17,615 nt of DNA, taken from assembly GCA_910578865.1 (NCBI GenBank), contig CAJTRM010000043.1:1-17615 (forward strand), read 5' to 3'. The stretch is from an uncultured Dorea sp. (GTDB lineage: Bacteria; Bacillota_A; Clostridia; Lachnospirales; Lachnospiraceae). This document shows positions 1 through 7,144 of this stretch, piece after piece. The number at the start of each line of letters is the position of its first letter. Position 1 is the stretch's first letter. Position numbers and translations under genes: made by a program. The notes beneath the pieces are model-generated. The model saw only the letters and a list, made by a program, of their open reading frames with translations. It was not told the origin of the DNA and made no database searches.

Positions 1-1142
1 ATACGCCTTGCGCCGCCATAGAGAATGATCTGGCTCTCATGCTTACGGAAATATGCGTCGGGGTTCTTAGCTTTTTTGTAGGCGATGTTATAGGATTTAT
101 TTGCTTTATACTGTTCTGCATACTTGATAATCTCTGCAAGGTCTTTGATGCGGTTTTCTAACTTACGGACAGTCTGTTTTGCTTCCTTCCCGGTGGCGGC
201 TGTGGTGGCGATTTTCTGTTCCAGTTCTTTTATAGAACCGGCTTCATTGTAAGCCTGTGCAGCAATCTTTAAATTTTCAATCGCTGCCCACCTTTTCAGT
301 CCCGGACTGTTCTGGAATTTTTCATCAGAGGTGTCAACTAGCCTTTTGTTTGCGTAATCTTTTTTCGGGATAACAGCTTTCCTCTCCCGTTTCAATTCAA
401 TCCGTTCTTTGATGCGTTCTTTTGTGTATTCCCTGCCGAGTGACTTTACGCTGCCACGCACAAAACGGTCTTTTCCAAGCGGGCGGAATGAGATATATTT
501 TGGCGCATCTTCCCCAAAACTTTCCCCTTTTATCTCATAGCCTTTTGCCCGCATCAGGAGCAGAAATTCCTCATAGGTGGAAGATGATTTTATGGCAGCA
601 TTGATGTCCTTTCTTATCTGCGTTTTCCATGCCGCACCGCTTTTCTCTGACTGCCATTCGTTATATTTTTTGCCACGCTCCCCGCCGGGGATAATGACGG
701 AAAGGTTATGCTCGTTGCACAGCTCATCACTCAATTTCCGGATGCGGTAATAGGTCTGTTTGCAGTCGTGATATTTGTTATGTTCAAAGTTGTCGGCAGC
801 ACAAAAAATGATGTGGTTATGGACGTGACCTTTATCAATATGTGTGGTGACAACGTAAGAATATTTTCCCTCTAAAACTTTGTCGGCAAGCTCTTTCCCT
901 ATCCGGTGCGCTTCCTCAAAACTGACCTCTCCGGGAGCGAAAGCCTGTATCAGATGATAGGCTTTATTTGGGCTGTTTTCCCGGCAGTGGTCTAAGGTAT
1001 ATTTGAAGTCAATCGCTGCGGTTTCCGGCGCACAGGCATAGGAAGAAATATAGATGCTTTCGTCCGTTTTATCCGGGTTGCAGATGTAGGCTACCGCTTT
1101 ATCAACGGTTGCTGTGATAGCATGGATTTTTGTGTATGCCAT
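1..1142 (-). CDS. MOB-type relaxase/mobilization nuclease, C-terminus cut by window edge
   Basis: This gene reads from 1142 down through the window edge; about 380 residues are visible and the C-terminus is missing. It should nick oriT on one strand and pilot the DNA through a conjugation channel. Residues 101-110 read HIDKGHVHNH, the three-histidine metal-binding motif of MobA/VirD2-type relaxases (PF03432-like). The N-terminus MAYTKIHAIT and the later GGERGKKYNEW segment fit the Firmicutes ICE relaxases. The second half is Lys/Glu-rich and probably coiled. The ATG at 1140-1142 lies inside the 3' end of mobC (about 50 nt overlap), with AAGGAG 14 nt upstream, which suggests translational coupling. 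The motif and the operon are seen directly; the exact relaxase subfamily is inference. Confidence 0.93.
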   Translation of the reverse strand, partial: MAYTKIHAITATVDKAVAYICNPDKTDESIYISSYACAPETAAIDFKYTLDHCRENSPNKAYHLIQAFAPGEVSFEEAHRIGKELADKVLEGKYSYVVTTHIDKGHVHNHIIFCAADNFEHNKYHDCKQTYYRIRKLSDELCNEHNLSVIIPGGERGKKYNEWQSEKSGAAWKTQIRKDINAAIKSSSTYEEFLLLMRAKGYEIKGESFGEDAPKYISFRPLGKDRFVRGSVKSLGREYTKERIKERIELKRERKAVIPKKDYANKRLVDTSDEKFQNSPGLKRWAAIENLKIAAQAYNEAGSIKELEQKIATTAATGKEAKQTVRKLENRIKDLAEIIKYAEQYKANKSYNIAYKKAKNPDAYFRKHESQIILYGGARR

Positions 1143-1432
1143 ACCTGTTTCATCAACTCCTTTACTTCGTCCATATCTTCCTGATAGACATGGTTTGTAC
1201 TGTTAATTCTTTTTGCAATCTGGTTCAGGCTGGAGCTGATCCGTCCAAGCTCTGTGTTGTACTCCTGGAGGAAACTGTAATCAACATCATAGACATATCC
1301 GTAGAGGATGAGCTTCCGGAGGAAAGCTGATTTGCTTTTCATGCCGGACAGCTTAAACTTCTCATCAAGGATAAACTGCTCTTTATCGTCTAAGTGAAAT
1401 TCGTTCCGGTTGGTGCGTGTCCTGTTTGCCAT
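1091..1432 (-). CDS. mobC: MobC-like relaxosome accessory protein
   Basis: A 113-aa basic protein beginning MANRTRTNRNEFHL. The N-terminus looks like the ribbon-helix-helix DNA-binding half of MobC proteins. The C-terminal half carries LNQIAKRINS (about residues 69-78), the recognisable PF05713 motif. MobC proteins bind oriT and help the relaxase open it. I chose the ATG at 1430-1432 because GGAAAGGAAG lies about 7 nt upstream; an in-frame ATG at 1465 has no such site. The gene overlaps the relaxase start by about 50 nt, so the two form an operon. A promoter and a hairpin with a T-run lie just upstream. A second, different MobC is at 17143. Confidence 0.9.
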   Translation of the reverse strand: MANRTRTNRNEFHLDDKEQFILDEKFKLSGMKSKSAFLRKLILYGYVYDVDYSFLQEYNTELGRISSSLNQIAKRINSTNHVYQEDMDEVKELMKQVWHTQKSMLSQQPLIKR

Positions 1433-1470
1433 TTCTGATACTTCCTTTCCTGATTTTGGGTACAAAAAAA

Positions 1471-1498
1471 CTGCTGTAAAATGTTCGGTTTACAACAG
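1471..1498 (-). terminator. Intrinsic terminator/attenuator in the mobC leader
   Basis: On the minus strand CTGTTGTAAA, an 8-nt loop and TTTACAGCAG form a 10-bp stem with one mismatch, followed directly by seven T residues. It lies between the predicted promoter (1549-1577) and mobC (start 1432). Any transcript into the mob operon must therefore read through it, which suggests attenuation or autoregulation. The structure is seen; the control role is inferred. Confidence 0.65.
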
Positions 1499-1548
1499 TC
1501 TGGTTTCGTGTCTGTTCAGTTGTTTTTGGATAGAATTATCCATGTGTT

Positions 1549-1577
1549 ATTGTAGCAAATCTGCGGAAAATGGTCAA
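1549..1577 (-). promoter_or_regulatory. Predicted sigma-A promoter of the mobC-relaxase operon
   Basis: On the minus strand TTGACC (1572-1577) and TACAAT (1549-1554) are separated by exactly 17 nt. The position, about 115 nt upstream of mobC, suits a leader that contains the hairpin at 1471-1498. Confidence 0.6.
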
Positions 1578-1617
1578 GGACTGGCAGAGAAAAAGCAGAA
1601 GGAAAATCAAAGAGGGT

Positions 1618-1740
1618 TAGGGATACTTCCCTATAGAAATTTCATCATACGGACGGTAGGGATGTATGGGGAATTTTGCCTATGTGTCCGGACATAGGCA
1701 GTGCTTGCTATTCTACCCTCGACACTCCCGGAGGGTGTGT
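1618..1740. other. Candidate oriT: cluster of inverted repeats upstream of mobC
   Basis: Three structures lie in a row: TAGGGA/TCCCTA with a 4-nt loop (1618-1633); GCCTATGT/ACATAGGC with a 6-nt loop (1678-1699), a perfect 8-bp repeat; and an imperfect hairpin around CTCCCGGAGGG (about 1720-1737). Inverted repeats next to a nick site upstream of mobC and relaxase are the usual oriT layout. The nick position cannot be read from the sequence. The region is otherwise non-coding. Confidence 0.5.
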
Positions 1741-1775
1741 TGGTTTGTGGAGTTTTTGTGCCTTTATAATGATTC

Positions 1776-1804
1776 TCGACTTTCAACTTGCTTTTTGATA
1801 TAAT
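1776..1804 (+). promoter_or_regulatory. Predicted promoter of the NTF2-like/GNAT cargo operon
   Basis: TCGACT (1776-1781) and a perfect TATAAT (1799-1804) are 17 nt apart, 34 nt upstream of the start codon at 1838. The -35 box matches the consensus at four of six positions. Confidence 0.55.
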
Positions 1805-1837
1805 AAAAACACACAAGGCATAGGAGGAAAAACAGAA

Positions 1838-2194
1838 ATGTTAAGACCGAAAGAAGTTGTTCAGTTATGGGTAGATGCATTCAATAAACATGATGTGGAA
1901 GCAATTACAGCCCTTTATCATGAAAATGCGACGAATCACCAAGTAGCGAATGAGCCAGTAGTAGGAATTGAAGCAATCCGTACCATGTTCACAGCCGAAT
2001 TTTCAACAGCGGATATGACAGCTATCGTGGAAAATATTTTTGAGGATGGGCAATGGGCAATCTTGGAATGGCGTGATCCATTGGGGTTACGGGGGTGTGG
2101 TTTTTTTCAGGTAGTGAATGGGAAAATTTTATTCCAACGAGGCTATTGGGATAAGCTTTCATTTTTGAAACAGCACAATCTTCCAATAGAGTAA
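1838..2194 (+). CDS. NTF2-like / SnoaL-type small protein
   Basis: A 118-aa cytoplasmic protein starting MLRPKEVVQLWVDAFNKHD. That opening, the LYHENATNHQ segment, the GIEAIRTMF segment and the C-terminal strands ending near GYWDKLSF follow the pattern of nuclear transport factor 2/SnoaL-fold proteins. This cone-shaped fold serves many enzymes and ligand binders, so no reaction can be named. GGAGG sits 10 nt before the ATG and a good promoter lies 34 nt further up. It is followed after 21 nt by the double-GNAT gene, and the three cargo genes probably form one transcript. The fold is fairly secure, the function unknown. Confidence 0.8.
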   Translation: MLRPKEVVQLWVDAFNKHDVEAITALYHENATNHQVANEPVVGIEAIRTMFTAEFSTADMTAIVENIFEDGQWAILEWRDPLGLRGCGFFQVVNGKILFQRGYWDKLSFLKQHNLPIE

Positions 2195-2215
2195 ATATAG
2201 CATTAAGGAGAAAAT

Positions 2216-3079
2216 ATGGAATACCGGACATTGGAAAATACAGATTCCGTTTGTATATACGAAGCGTTTACACAGGCATTTTCTGATTATCAGGTTTCAG
2301 TTGATATGCCTTTTAAATCTTTTGAAACAATGCTGAAAAGAAATGGATTTATGCCTGCGGTTTCAGTTGGAGCCTTTGCAGATAGAACGCTTGTCGGTTT
2401 TATCTTGAATGGAGTGAGAGATTGGGATAACGAAAAGACAGTCTATGACCTCGGAACAGGAGTTATCCCCGATTTTCGGAGAACAGGAATTATGGGGGAA
2501 TTATTGAATCTGGTTAGCACTATATGTATAAAAAATAAAATCAGCATGTATCAACTGGAAGTGATTCAAGATAATGAGAAGGCGCTCACTTTATATAAAA
2601 AACAGGGATTTCGAATTAACAGAATATTGAATTGTTACCAACTGACGGGCAAGATAAAAGAACCGGGCGTACATAAAGTGTGGAAACTGGAACATCCGGA
2701 AAAATTACAAGATGATCAATGGACAGCGGTCAAAGATTTTTGGACTTATCCACCTTCATGGCAAAACGCAAAAGATGCTGTTTGTGCAATCGCTAAATCC
2801 TTTTCTTATACGATTGTTAAATTTGATGGAAACTTGATTGGATATGGTATTGTGGACAAAATAAAAGGAGATATTGCGCAGTTAGCGGTACATCCCCAAT
2901 ATCGCAGAATGGGAGTTGCCACAGAGATTTTGTTAGATTTACTTAAACAAACAAAGAGTTTAGAGATGAGGGTAATAAATGTGGATGAACGGGATCAGGC
3001 ATTGAACGCTTTTTTGAAGAAATGGAAATTTAGTGTATTTGTTAAACAATATGAAATGAGAAAACATTTTTCTGATTAG
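2216..3079 (+). CDS. GNAT acetyltransferase with two tandem GNAT domains
   Basis: A 287-aa protein with two GCN5-related acetyltransferase domains. The first (about residues 1-145) carries the acetyl-CoA pyrophosphate-binding loop RRTGIMG at 88-94 and the typical DNEKALTLYKKQGF segment near 119-132. The second (about 155-285) carries RRMGVA at 230-235 after the strand IAQLAVHPQY. AAGGAG lies 6 nt before the ATG. The acceptor is unknown: small amines, aminoglycoside-like drugs and protein N-termini are all possible for this family. The gene follows the SnoaL-like gene by 21 nt and precedes another GNAT gene, so it is probably co-transcribed cargo. Confidence 0.88.
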   Translation: MEYRTLENTDSVCIYEAFTQAFSDYQVSVDMPFKSFETMLKRNGFMPAVSVGAFADRTLVGFILNGVRDWDNEKTVYDLGTGVIPDFRRTGIMGELLNLVSTICIKNKISMYQLEVIQDNEKALTLYKKQGFRINRILNCYQLTGKIKEPGVHKVWKLEHPEKLQDDQWTAVKDFWTYPPSWQNAKDAVCAIAKSFSYTIVKFDGNLIGYGIVDKIKGDIAQLAVHPQYRRMGVATEILLDLLKQTKSLEMRVINVDERDQALNAFLKKWKFSVFVKQYEMRKHFSD

Positions 3080-3136
3080 GATATTGTATAGATGAAGAAG
3101 CTGACTTTGAGGACAGTTGTCAGTAAAGGAGCAGTT

Positions 3137-3682
3137 ATGAGATATAACAAAACAATAATATTAAGTAATGGCATGGAATGTTGTTTGAGGAATGGAACAG
3201 AGAGTGATGGTCAGCTTGTAGTGGATAATTTCAATCTGACACATAGTGAAACAGATTATTTGCTTACATATCCAGATGAAAACAGTTTTAATGTCGAACA
3301 GGAGAGCCAGTTTCTGAAAGAAAAAGCTGAGAGTGAAAGAGAGATTGAATTGCTTGCCATAGTTGACAGTGTAATTGCGGGAACAGCAGGAATTGAGGCA
3401 ATCGGTACAAAATATAAGGTACGGCATCGAGCAGAATTTGGCATCAGTGTTGTGAAAAAGTATTGGGGACTTGGAATTGGTAAGGCTTTGCTGACTTCGT
3501 GTATCGAATGTGCTAAAACAGCGGGATATAACCAGCTTGAACTTAAAGTAGTTGCTGAAAATGAAAGAGCAGTTTCTATGTATGAACGGGCTGGATTTGT
3601 TGAGTGTGGAAGAAATCCTAAAGGATTTCGCTCCCGCATAGTCGGATTTCAGGAAGTCATTTCTATGAGATTGGAATTGTGA
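3137..3682 (+). CDS. GNAT family N-acetyltransferase (RimI/RimJ-like)
   Basis: A 181-aa single-domain GNAT protein. Acetyl-CoA motif A is VVKKYWGLGIGKAL (about 105-118), followed by ENERAVSMYERAGF (about 141-154), the motif B region. I chose the ATG at 3137 because AAAGGAG lies 5-6 nt upstream; an earlier in-frame ATG at 3092 would add 15 residues but has no such site. The substrate cannot be told from sequence; the best match in style is to ribosomal-protein or small-molecule acetyltransferases. It ends the plus-strand cargo cluster, about 58 nt after the double-GNAT gene. Confidence 0.87.
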   Translation: MRYNKTIILSNGMECCLRNGTESDGQLVVDNFNLTHSETDYLLTYPDENSFNVEQESQFLKEKAESEREIELLAIVDSVIAGTAGIEAIGTKYKVRHRAEFGISVVKKYWGLGIGKALLTSCIECAKTAGYNQLELKVVAENERAVSMYERAGFVECGRNPKGFRSRIVGFQEVISMRLEL

Positions 3683-3702
3683 TGATCGATAAATTTATTC
3701 CA

Positions 3703-3765
3703 GTTTCAAAATGGAGGTTACTGTCTGCTGGGGTGACTGGTTGGAGTTGTTTAGCAAAAGCCAGT
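3703..3765 (-). pseudogene. Decayed 3' fragment of a second P-loop kinase-like gene
   Basis: The minus-strand reading here gives NNSNQSPQQT followed by SIL. This lines up with DNSNQTPQQT and TIL at the C-terminus of the intact kinase-like protein at 7145-7666. The nucleotide match is roughly 70-75% by eye over about 60 nt, with one base missing that shifts the frame inside the conserved FWLDN segment. Nothing recognisable remains of the rest of the gene. The surrounding 3683-3892 stretch has no other gene. Confidence 0.6.
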
Positions 3766-3892
3766 ATGGGGAGTAGCCAAATTTTCCTTAATGTTTTTTA
3801 AATATTATCTCCCTTTTCAGATTATGGTTTTTTCGATTAAGATTACAGCATTCTAAACGAATGCCAACGCCAAAGATACACTTGTTTTGAAT

Positions 3893-4096
3893 TTACTGAC
3901 TGTTTTCAATCTCGTTTTCTATAAAATAATTTGCTATTTCAAAAGCCCTTATCCGTCTTTTCGCCAAAGTAATCTGTGACTTATATCTCTCTGGAGTTTC
4001 TTTTGCTTCAAAGGTTATTATGGTTTCCCGCAATTTATGCAATGTTGAATCAATTTGCCGTTTTGCTTCCATTAAATCTTCCTTACTATATTCCAT
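3893..4096 (-). CDS. Small charged protein of unknown function, 67 aa
   Basis: This minus-strand gene starts MEYSKEDLMEAKRQIDSTLHK and has a strong GGAGGG site 5 nt before the ATG. It is rich in Lys, Glu and Arg and predicted almost entirely helical, probably one antiparallel helical hairpin. It has no signal peptide or membrane segment. It lies downstream of the tet(32)-like gene and its HTH/membrane regulator in the same direction, which suggests co-transfer with the resistance island. I recall similar small proteins next to resistance genes in Firmicutes but cannot give a function. Confidence 0.7.
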   Translation of the reverse strand: MEYSKEDLMEAKRQIDSTLHKLRETIITFEAKETPERYKSQITLAKRRIRAFEIANYFIENEIENSQ

Positions 4097-4247
4097 TGTT
4101 ACCCTCCATAACTTCTGATTGTTGCTGTCTTGACTATTATGTATCTTTTCTTTCCAAAATGGTATAGGCTTTTATTTTTGTAATGCTGCAAAACTTTTCT
4201 TCTGTAAGGTATGCAAAGGATATTTCCCTTTGCCGCCGCTTGCATTA

Positions 4248-4287
4248 AGCCGCCGCTATTGGAAAGCCAAAAGCAGCGGCTTTTTTT
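4248..4287 (+). terminator. Rho-independent terminator on the plus strand
   Basis: AGCCGCCGC (4248-4256) pairs with GCAGCGGCT (4273-4281) with one mismatch. An inner TTGG/CCAA stem closes an AAAG loop. Seven T residues follow (4281-4287). It would stop transcripts running rightward from the cargo genes before they become antisense to the regulator and tet gene. The rest of 4097-4325 holds no convincing gene. Confidence 0.75.
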
Positions 4288-4315
4288 GCGATATGACCGA
4301 AAAGTCCAGAAAGCA

Positions 4316-5282
4316 GGATATGTCATCATTTGTCACTTCTTCTCAATGTAATTACCGCATGGCATAGCAAGCCAAATACAAGAGAAAAACAGCCACCGCC
4401 AAATAGTGATGCTCCCCACCCTGCACCCGACATTGTCATAAAACCGCCAACAAAGAAAATACCAATGCCAAGAAATATCCCGACACCATAAAAAAGTCCA
4501 ATTGCCATATCATACTTATTAAATTGTCGTTTCTCCTTTTTTTCACATGTTTCCATTTTTGTTATTATCTCCTTCGCAAAATCGTCCATGTGGACGCCAA
4601 AAAGAAAACAAATTTTTTTCAATGTATTTAAATCGGGTTCATTAACATCTCTCTCCCAATTCGATAGCGCCTGCCGGGTAACATTCAATTCCCCGGCCAG
4701 TTCTTCCTGTGTCATTCCCGATTGTGTTCGCAGATGACGTATTTGTTTTCCTGTTGTAATATCCGTCTGTTTCTGGTTCAAAATAGTTCCTCCTCTCTGA
4801 TGCTGATTTTATCAATGATATTTCGCAATAGCCAGCAATGAACGTTTGCATTGCGCAAGATGTTACATTATCTTCTGAAACATATGCCGGATCTTGTCTA
4901 AACGGCTGTTCGGGCGGCGTGGCTGAAACACAGGCTCGCCGGAAGTTTCCTGATACCCTTTTAATTCTGTAATGCAGACACTTCTTCCATTTGTATAAAA
5001 ATTCAAATCATTTCTATATTCACCGATACAACGTGCAGGGATTTCCCCCTTAAAAATAACTTCATCTTTTTCAAGTCTGGTTGATTCAATGATTGCGCAA
5101 TACTTTGGTGCGTCATTATAAGCCCGTGAAAGATATTCCTGCGGTGCAAAAAGGGTAAAGGAAAGGTATGGTTCCAACAGTTGTGTTCCTGCTTTTTTCA
5201 ATGCCTGCTCCAACACGACAGGCGCAAGAAAACGAAAATCAGCGGGGGTGCTGACCGGGCTGTAATAAACTCCATAATCAAA
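4316..5282 (-). repeat. Left arm of large inverted duplication (tet 3' end plus HTH/membrane regulator)
   Basis: This arm matches 7880-8842 in inverted orientation. The regulator part (4316-4862) differs from the other copy at only a handful of positions by eye. The tet part (4863-5282) is only about 75-80% similar by eye. Homology stops a few bases after the regulator stop codon. The arms flank about 2.6 kb carrying the rest of the tet gene and the kinase-like gene, which recombination between the arms could invert. Confidence 0.88.
4326..4781 (-). CDS. XRE-type HTH regulator with two membrane segments, copy 1
   Basis: A 151-aa protein. Residues 11-66 form an HTH_3 (Cro/CI) domain, with recognition region TQEELAGELNVTRQALSNWE at 24-43. 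Two hydrophobic segments follow (about 92-116 and 121-146), the second Gly-rich, so the DNA-binding domain is probably tethered to the membrane. The start is TTG at 4779-4781, preceded by GAGGAGG at good spacing; no ATG fits. It lies about 80 nt downstream of the tet(32)-like gene on the same strand and may be co-transcribed. Its target and signal are unknown. A near-identical copy lies at 8379-8834; residue 4 is Lys here and Glu there. Confidence 0.88.
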   Translation of the reverse strand: MNQKQTDITTGKQIRHLRTQSGMTQEELAGELNVTRQALSNWERDVNEPDLNTLKKICFLFGVHMDDFAKEIITKMETCEKKEKRQFNKYDMAIGLFYGVGIFLGIGIFFVGGFMTMSGAGWGASLFGGGCFSLVFGLLCHAVITLRRSDK

Positions 5283-6782
5283 ACAAATTTGGCAGTCTGT
5301 CACTCCCCAGCCATATAAGCCCTGCTCCATTCCATAACGCACACCCTCCATGACGGCATTTTGAAAACTTTGGTTTAAATAGCCGAGAGATACCTCGCTT
5401 TTATATTGTGTTCCGCTTCCAACAGGAAGCGGTGTTACCGTCAAACCAATAGATGCCCAAAACGGATTCGGCGGCACTTCAATATGAATCGTGCAGCTCG
5501 CTTTTTTTTGCGGTCTTTCCAGATAAATAACCGAAGGCTCTTTCATAGCCACGCCCACATGATATTTTTCTTCTAATAGCGAACAAATAACTTCTAACTG
5601 TACTTTTCCCAAAAAAGATAATATAATCTCATGTGTAACAGTATCAATGTCAAAATGCAAAAGAGGGTCTGTATCAGCAATCTCTGCGAGGGCATTTAAC
5701 AGGGCTTCCCTTTGCTCCGGCTTTTGCGGCTCTACCGTTGTCCGAAGTAATGGCATGGGATTATCAATCCGTGTTTTGTGAGGCAGGAGTTTTTCATTTC
5801 CCAGAATGTCGTTCAGTTTCAAAGTATCATCAGCTAAAATAACAATTTCTCCCGGACAGGCATGGTCAACCGGGACGATTTCACCATTTGACGGAATACA
5901 CATTTCTGTAATCTTTATTTTTTCCTTTTTTGACAGCAGCAGGGTATCCCGTAAATGGAGCGTCCCATGATACAGGCGTAAATAAGAAAGCCGTTTTTTC
6001 CGCTCTGTATACTCAACCTTAAAAACATATCCACATAATTCAGACTGAATATCGTCTGTTTCTGTAATGAAAGTTTCTGTAATCGCTTCAATCAGTTTTT
6101 CTGTTCCTAAATTGTCTTTTGCACTCCCATGATAAACAGGAAACAAAGAGCAGCATCTGGTTCTTTTGCACTTTTCATATTGTAATTCCTGTATATCCAA
6201 AGAATCCTCTGCAACATATCGTTCTAATAGTTCATCGCTTCCGGAAATAATCATATCCCATTTGTCCAAATCAGAAATATCGGTCATGGTTATCTTTGGC
6301 GACAGGGAAACCTCCTGCATGACAATCATATCACTGGTAAGTTTATCTTTAATGCTTTGGTAAACACGCCGCAGGTCGATCCCATTTTGGTCTATCTTAT
6401 TTATAAAGATAATTGTCGGGATGTCCATTTTCTGAAGCGCATGGAATAATATACGGGTTTGTGCCTGTACGCCGTCTTTTGCCGAAATGACTAAAACAGC
6501 TCCGTCAAGGACAGATAAAGAGCGGTATGCTTCGGTTAAAAAATCCATATGGCCGGGAGTGTCCACAATATTGATTTTATAATCATTCCAGCAAAAAGAA
6601 GTAACCGCTGTCTGAATAGTAATTCCCCGTTGCCGTTCCAAAATCATAGTGTCTGTTCTTGTAGTTCCTTTATCCACGTTTCCTTGTTCCGCAATCGCTC
6701 CACTGGTGTACAGCAGGCTTTCCGTCAATGTTGTTTTTCCTGCGTCTACATGGGCGAGAATTCCAATATTGATTATTTTCAT
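4863..6782 (-). CDS. tet(32): Ribosomal protection tetracycline resistance protein, tet(32)-like
   Basis: A 639-aa EF-G-like GTPase that binds the ribosome and dislodges tetracycline. Its length is the usual one for Tet(M)/Tet(O)/Tet(W)/Tet(32). The G1 motif AHVDAGKT lies at 10-17, G3 DTPGH at 74-78 and G4 NKID at 128-131. The C-terminal region includes YYSPVSTPADFR and ends RRPNSRLDKIRHMFQ, typical of the family. The N-terminal third, with FCWNDYKINIVDTPGHMDFLTE, and the divergent middle match my memory of Tet(32) better than Tet(O), Tet(W) or Tet(M). Mosaic alleles are common, so the exact allele needs alignment. AAAGGAGG precedes the ATG, and a leader peptide with attenuator lies upstream. 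The gene is intact. Confidence 0.93.
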   Translation of the reverse strand: MKIINIGILAHVDAGKTTLTESLLYTSGAIAEQGNVDKGTTRTDTMILERQRGITIQTAVTSFCWNDYKINIVDTPGHMDFLTEAYRSLSVLDGAVLVISAKDGVQAQTRILFHALQKMDIPTIIFINKIDQNGIDLRRVYQSIKDKLTSDMIVMQEVSLSPKITMTDISDLDKWDMIISGSDELLERYVAEDSLDIQELQYEKCKRTRCCSLFPVYHGSAKDNLGTEKLIEAITETFITETDDIQSELCGYVFKVEYTERKKRLSYLRLYHGTLHLRDTLLLSKKEKIKITEMCIPSNGEIVPVDHACPGEIVILADDTLKLNDILGNEKLLPHKTRIDNPMPLLRTTVEPQKPEQREALLNALAEIADTDPLLHFDIDTVTHEIILSFLGKVQLEVICSLLEEKYHVGVAMKEPSVIYLERPQKKASCTIHIEVPPNPFWASIGLTVTPLPVGSGTQYKSEVSLGYLNQSFQNAVMEGVRYGMEQGLYGWGVTDCQICFDYGVYYSPVSTPADFRFLAPVVLEQALKKAGTQLLEPYLSFTLFAPQEYLSRAYNDAPKYCAIIESTRLEKDEVIFKGEIPARCIGEYRNDLNFYTNGRSVCITELKGYQETSGEPVFQPRRPNSRLDKIRHMFQKIM

Positions 6783-6821
6783 GTGATTGTCCTCCTTTTA
6801 CAGCCCCAAAAGGGCATAAAA

Positions 6822-6856
6822 ATCCCCAGCAGTAAAATACTTTTACCACTGGGGAT
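6822..6856 (-). terminator. Attenuator hairpin in the tet leader
   Basis: On the minus strand ATCCCCAG and CTGGGGAT form the base of a stem, with GTAAAA/TTTTAC above it and a 3-nt loop. Five T residues follow. A smaller GCCC/GGGC hairpin (6803-6815) stands just before the ribosome binding site. This layout is the known tet(M)/tet(O)-type attenuation leader, in which tetracycline relieves termination. The leader peptide stop codon overlaps the stem. Confidence 0.8.
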
Positions 6857-6887
6857 TATAATTTGCGGACATACACATATACAGCAT
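6843..6887 (-). CDS. tet leader peptide, 14 aa
   Basis: The minus-strand reading gives MLYMCMSANYNPQW and a TAA. It matches the kind of short leader found before tet(M)/tet(O)/tet(W) genes, where ribosome movement over the leader decides whether the attenuator forms. The stop codon and the last codons lie in the upstream arm of the hairpin at 6822-6856, as this model needs. The ribosome binding site (ACAGGTG) is weak. Confidence 0.7.
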   Translation of the reverse strand: MLYMCMSANYNPQW

Positions 6888-6940
6888 ACACCTGTTTGTG
6901 ATTGCTGTTTTTCGGATATGTCAAAATTGATAAGGCAAAA

Positions 6941-7037
6941 GTATTCTTAAATTGGGTACAAAAAACCAAGCCCCCACAAAAGGGACTATCATAATCCTTT
7001 GTTCCCACTATTTGATTATAGTTTTATTTAAGAATAC
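6941..7037 (-). repeat. Long-range inverted repeat in the tet upstream region
   Basis: GTATTCTTAAAT (6941-6952) and ATTTAAGAATAC (7026-7037) are perfect inverted repeats about 73 nt apart. Similarity continues imperfectly outward (GGCAA/TTGCC). They enclose an AT-rich stretch with TATGAT and TATAAT sequences on the minus strand that could serve as -10 elements; I could not assign a convincing -35. The RNA from this region could form an alternative fold to the attenuator. The rest of 6888-7144 has no gene. Confidence 0.55.
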
Positions 7038-7144
7038 CTTGCCGCATATTTTTTACTCCTTTTTTGGAATGATGCTATTATATCACATTAGTTTTAGGAA
7101 AGAAAGTACCTAAAAGAAATTTTTCTTCCCCTTATATGGAACAA

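Noticed and set aside
4099..4329. 76-aa minus-strand ORF overlapping the end of regulator copy 1 by ATGA and ending just before the 67-aa gene
   Set aside because: No good ribosome binding site, part of it encodes the plus-strand terminator stem, and the sequence is not kept after the second regulator copy. The overlap looks like chance, though it cannot be fully excluded.
6549..6950. 133-aa plus-strand ORF opposite the 5' end of tet
   Set aside because: It is antisense to conserved GTPase codons and the leader; a shadow reading frame.
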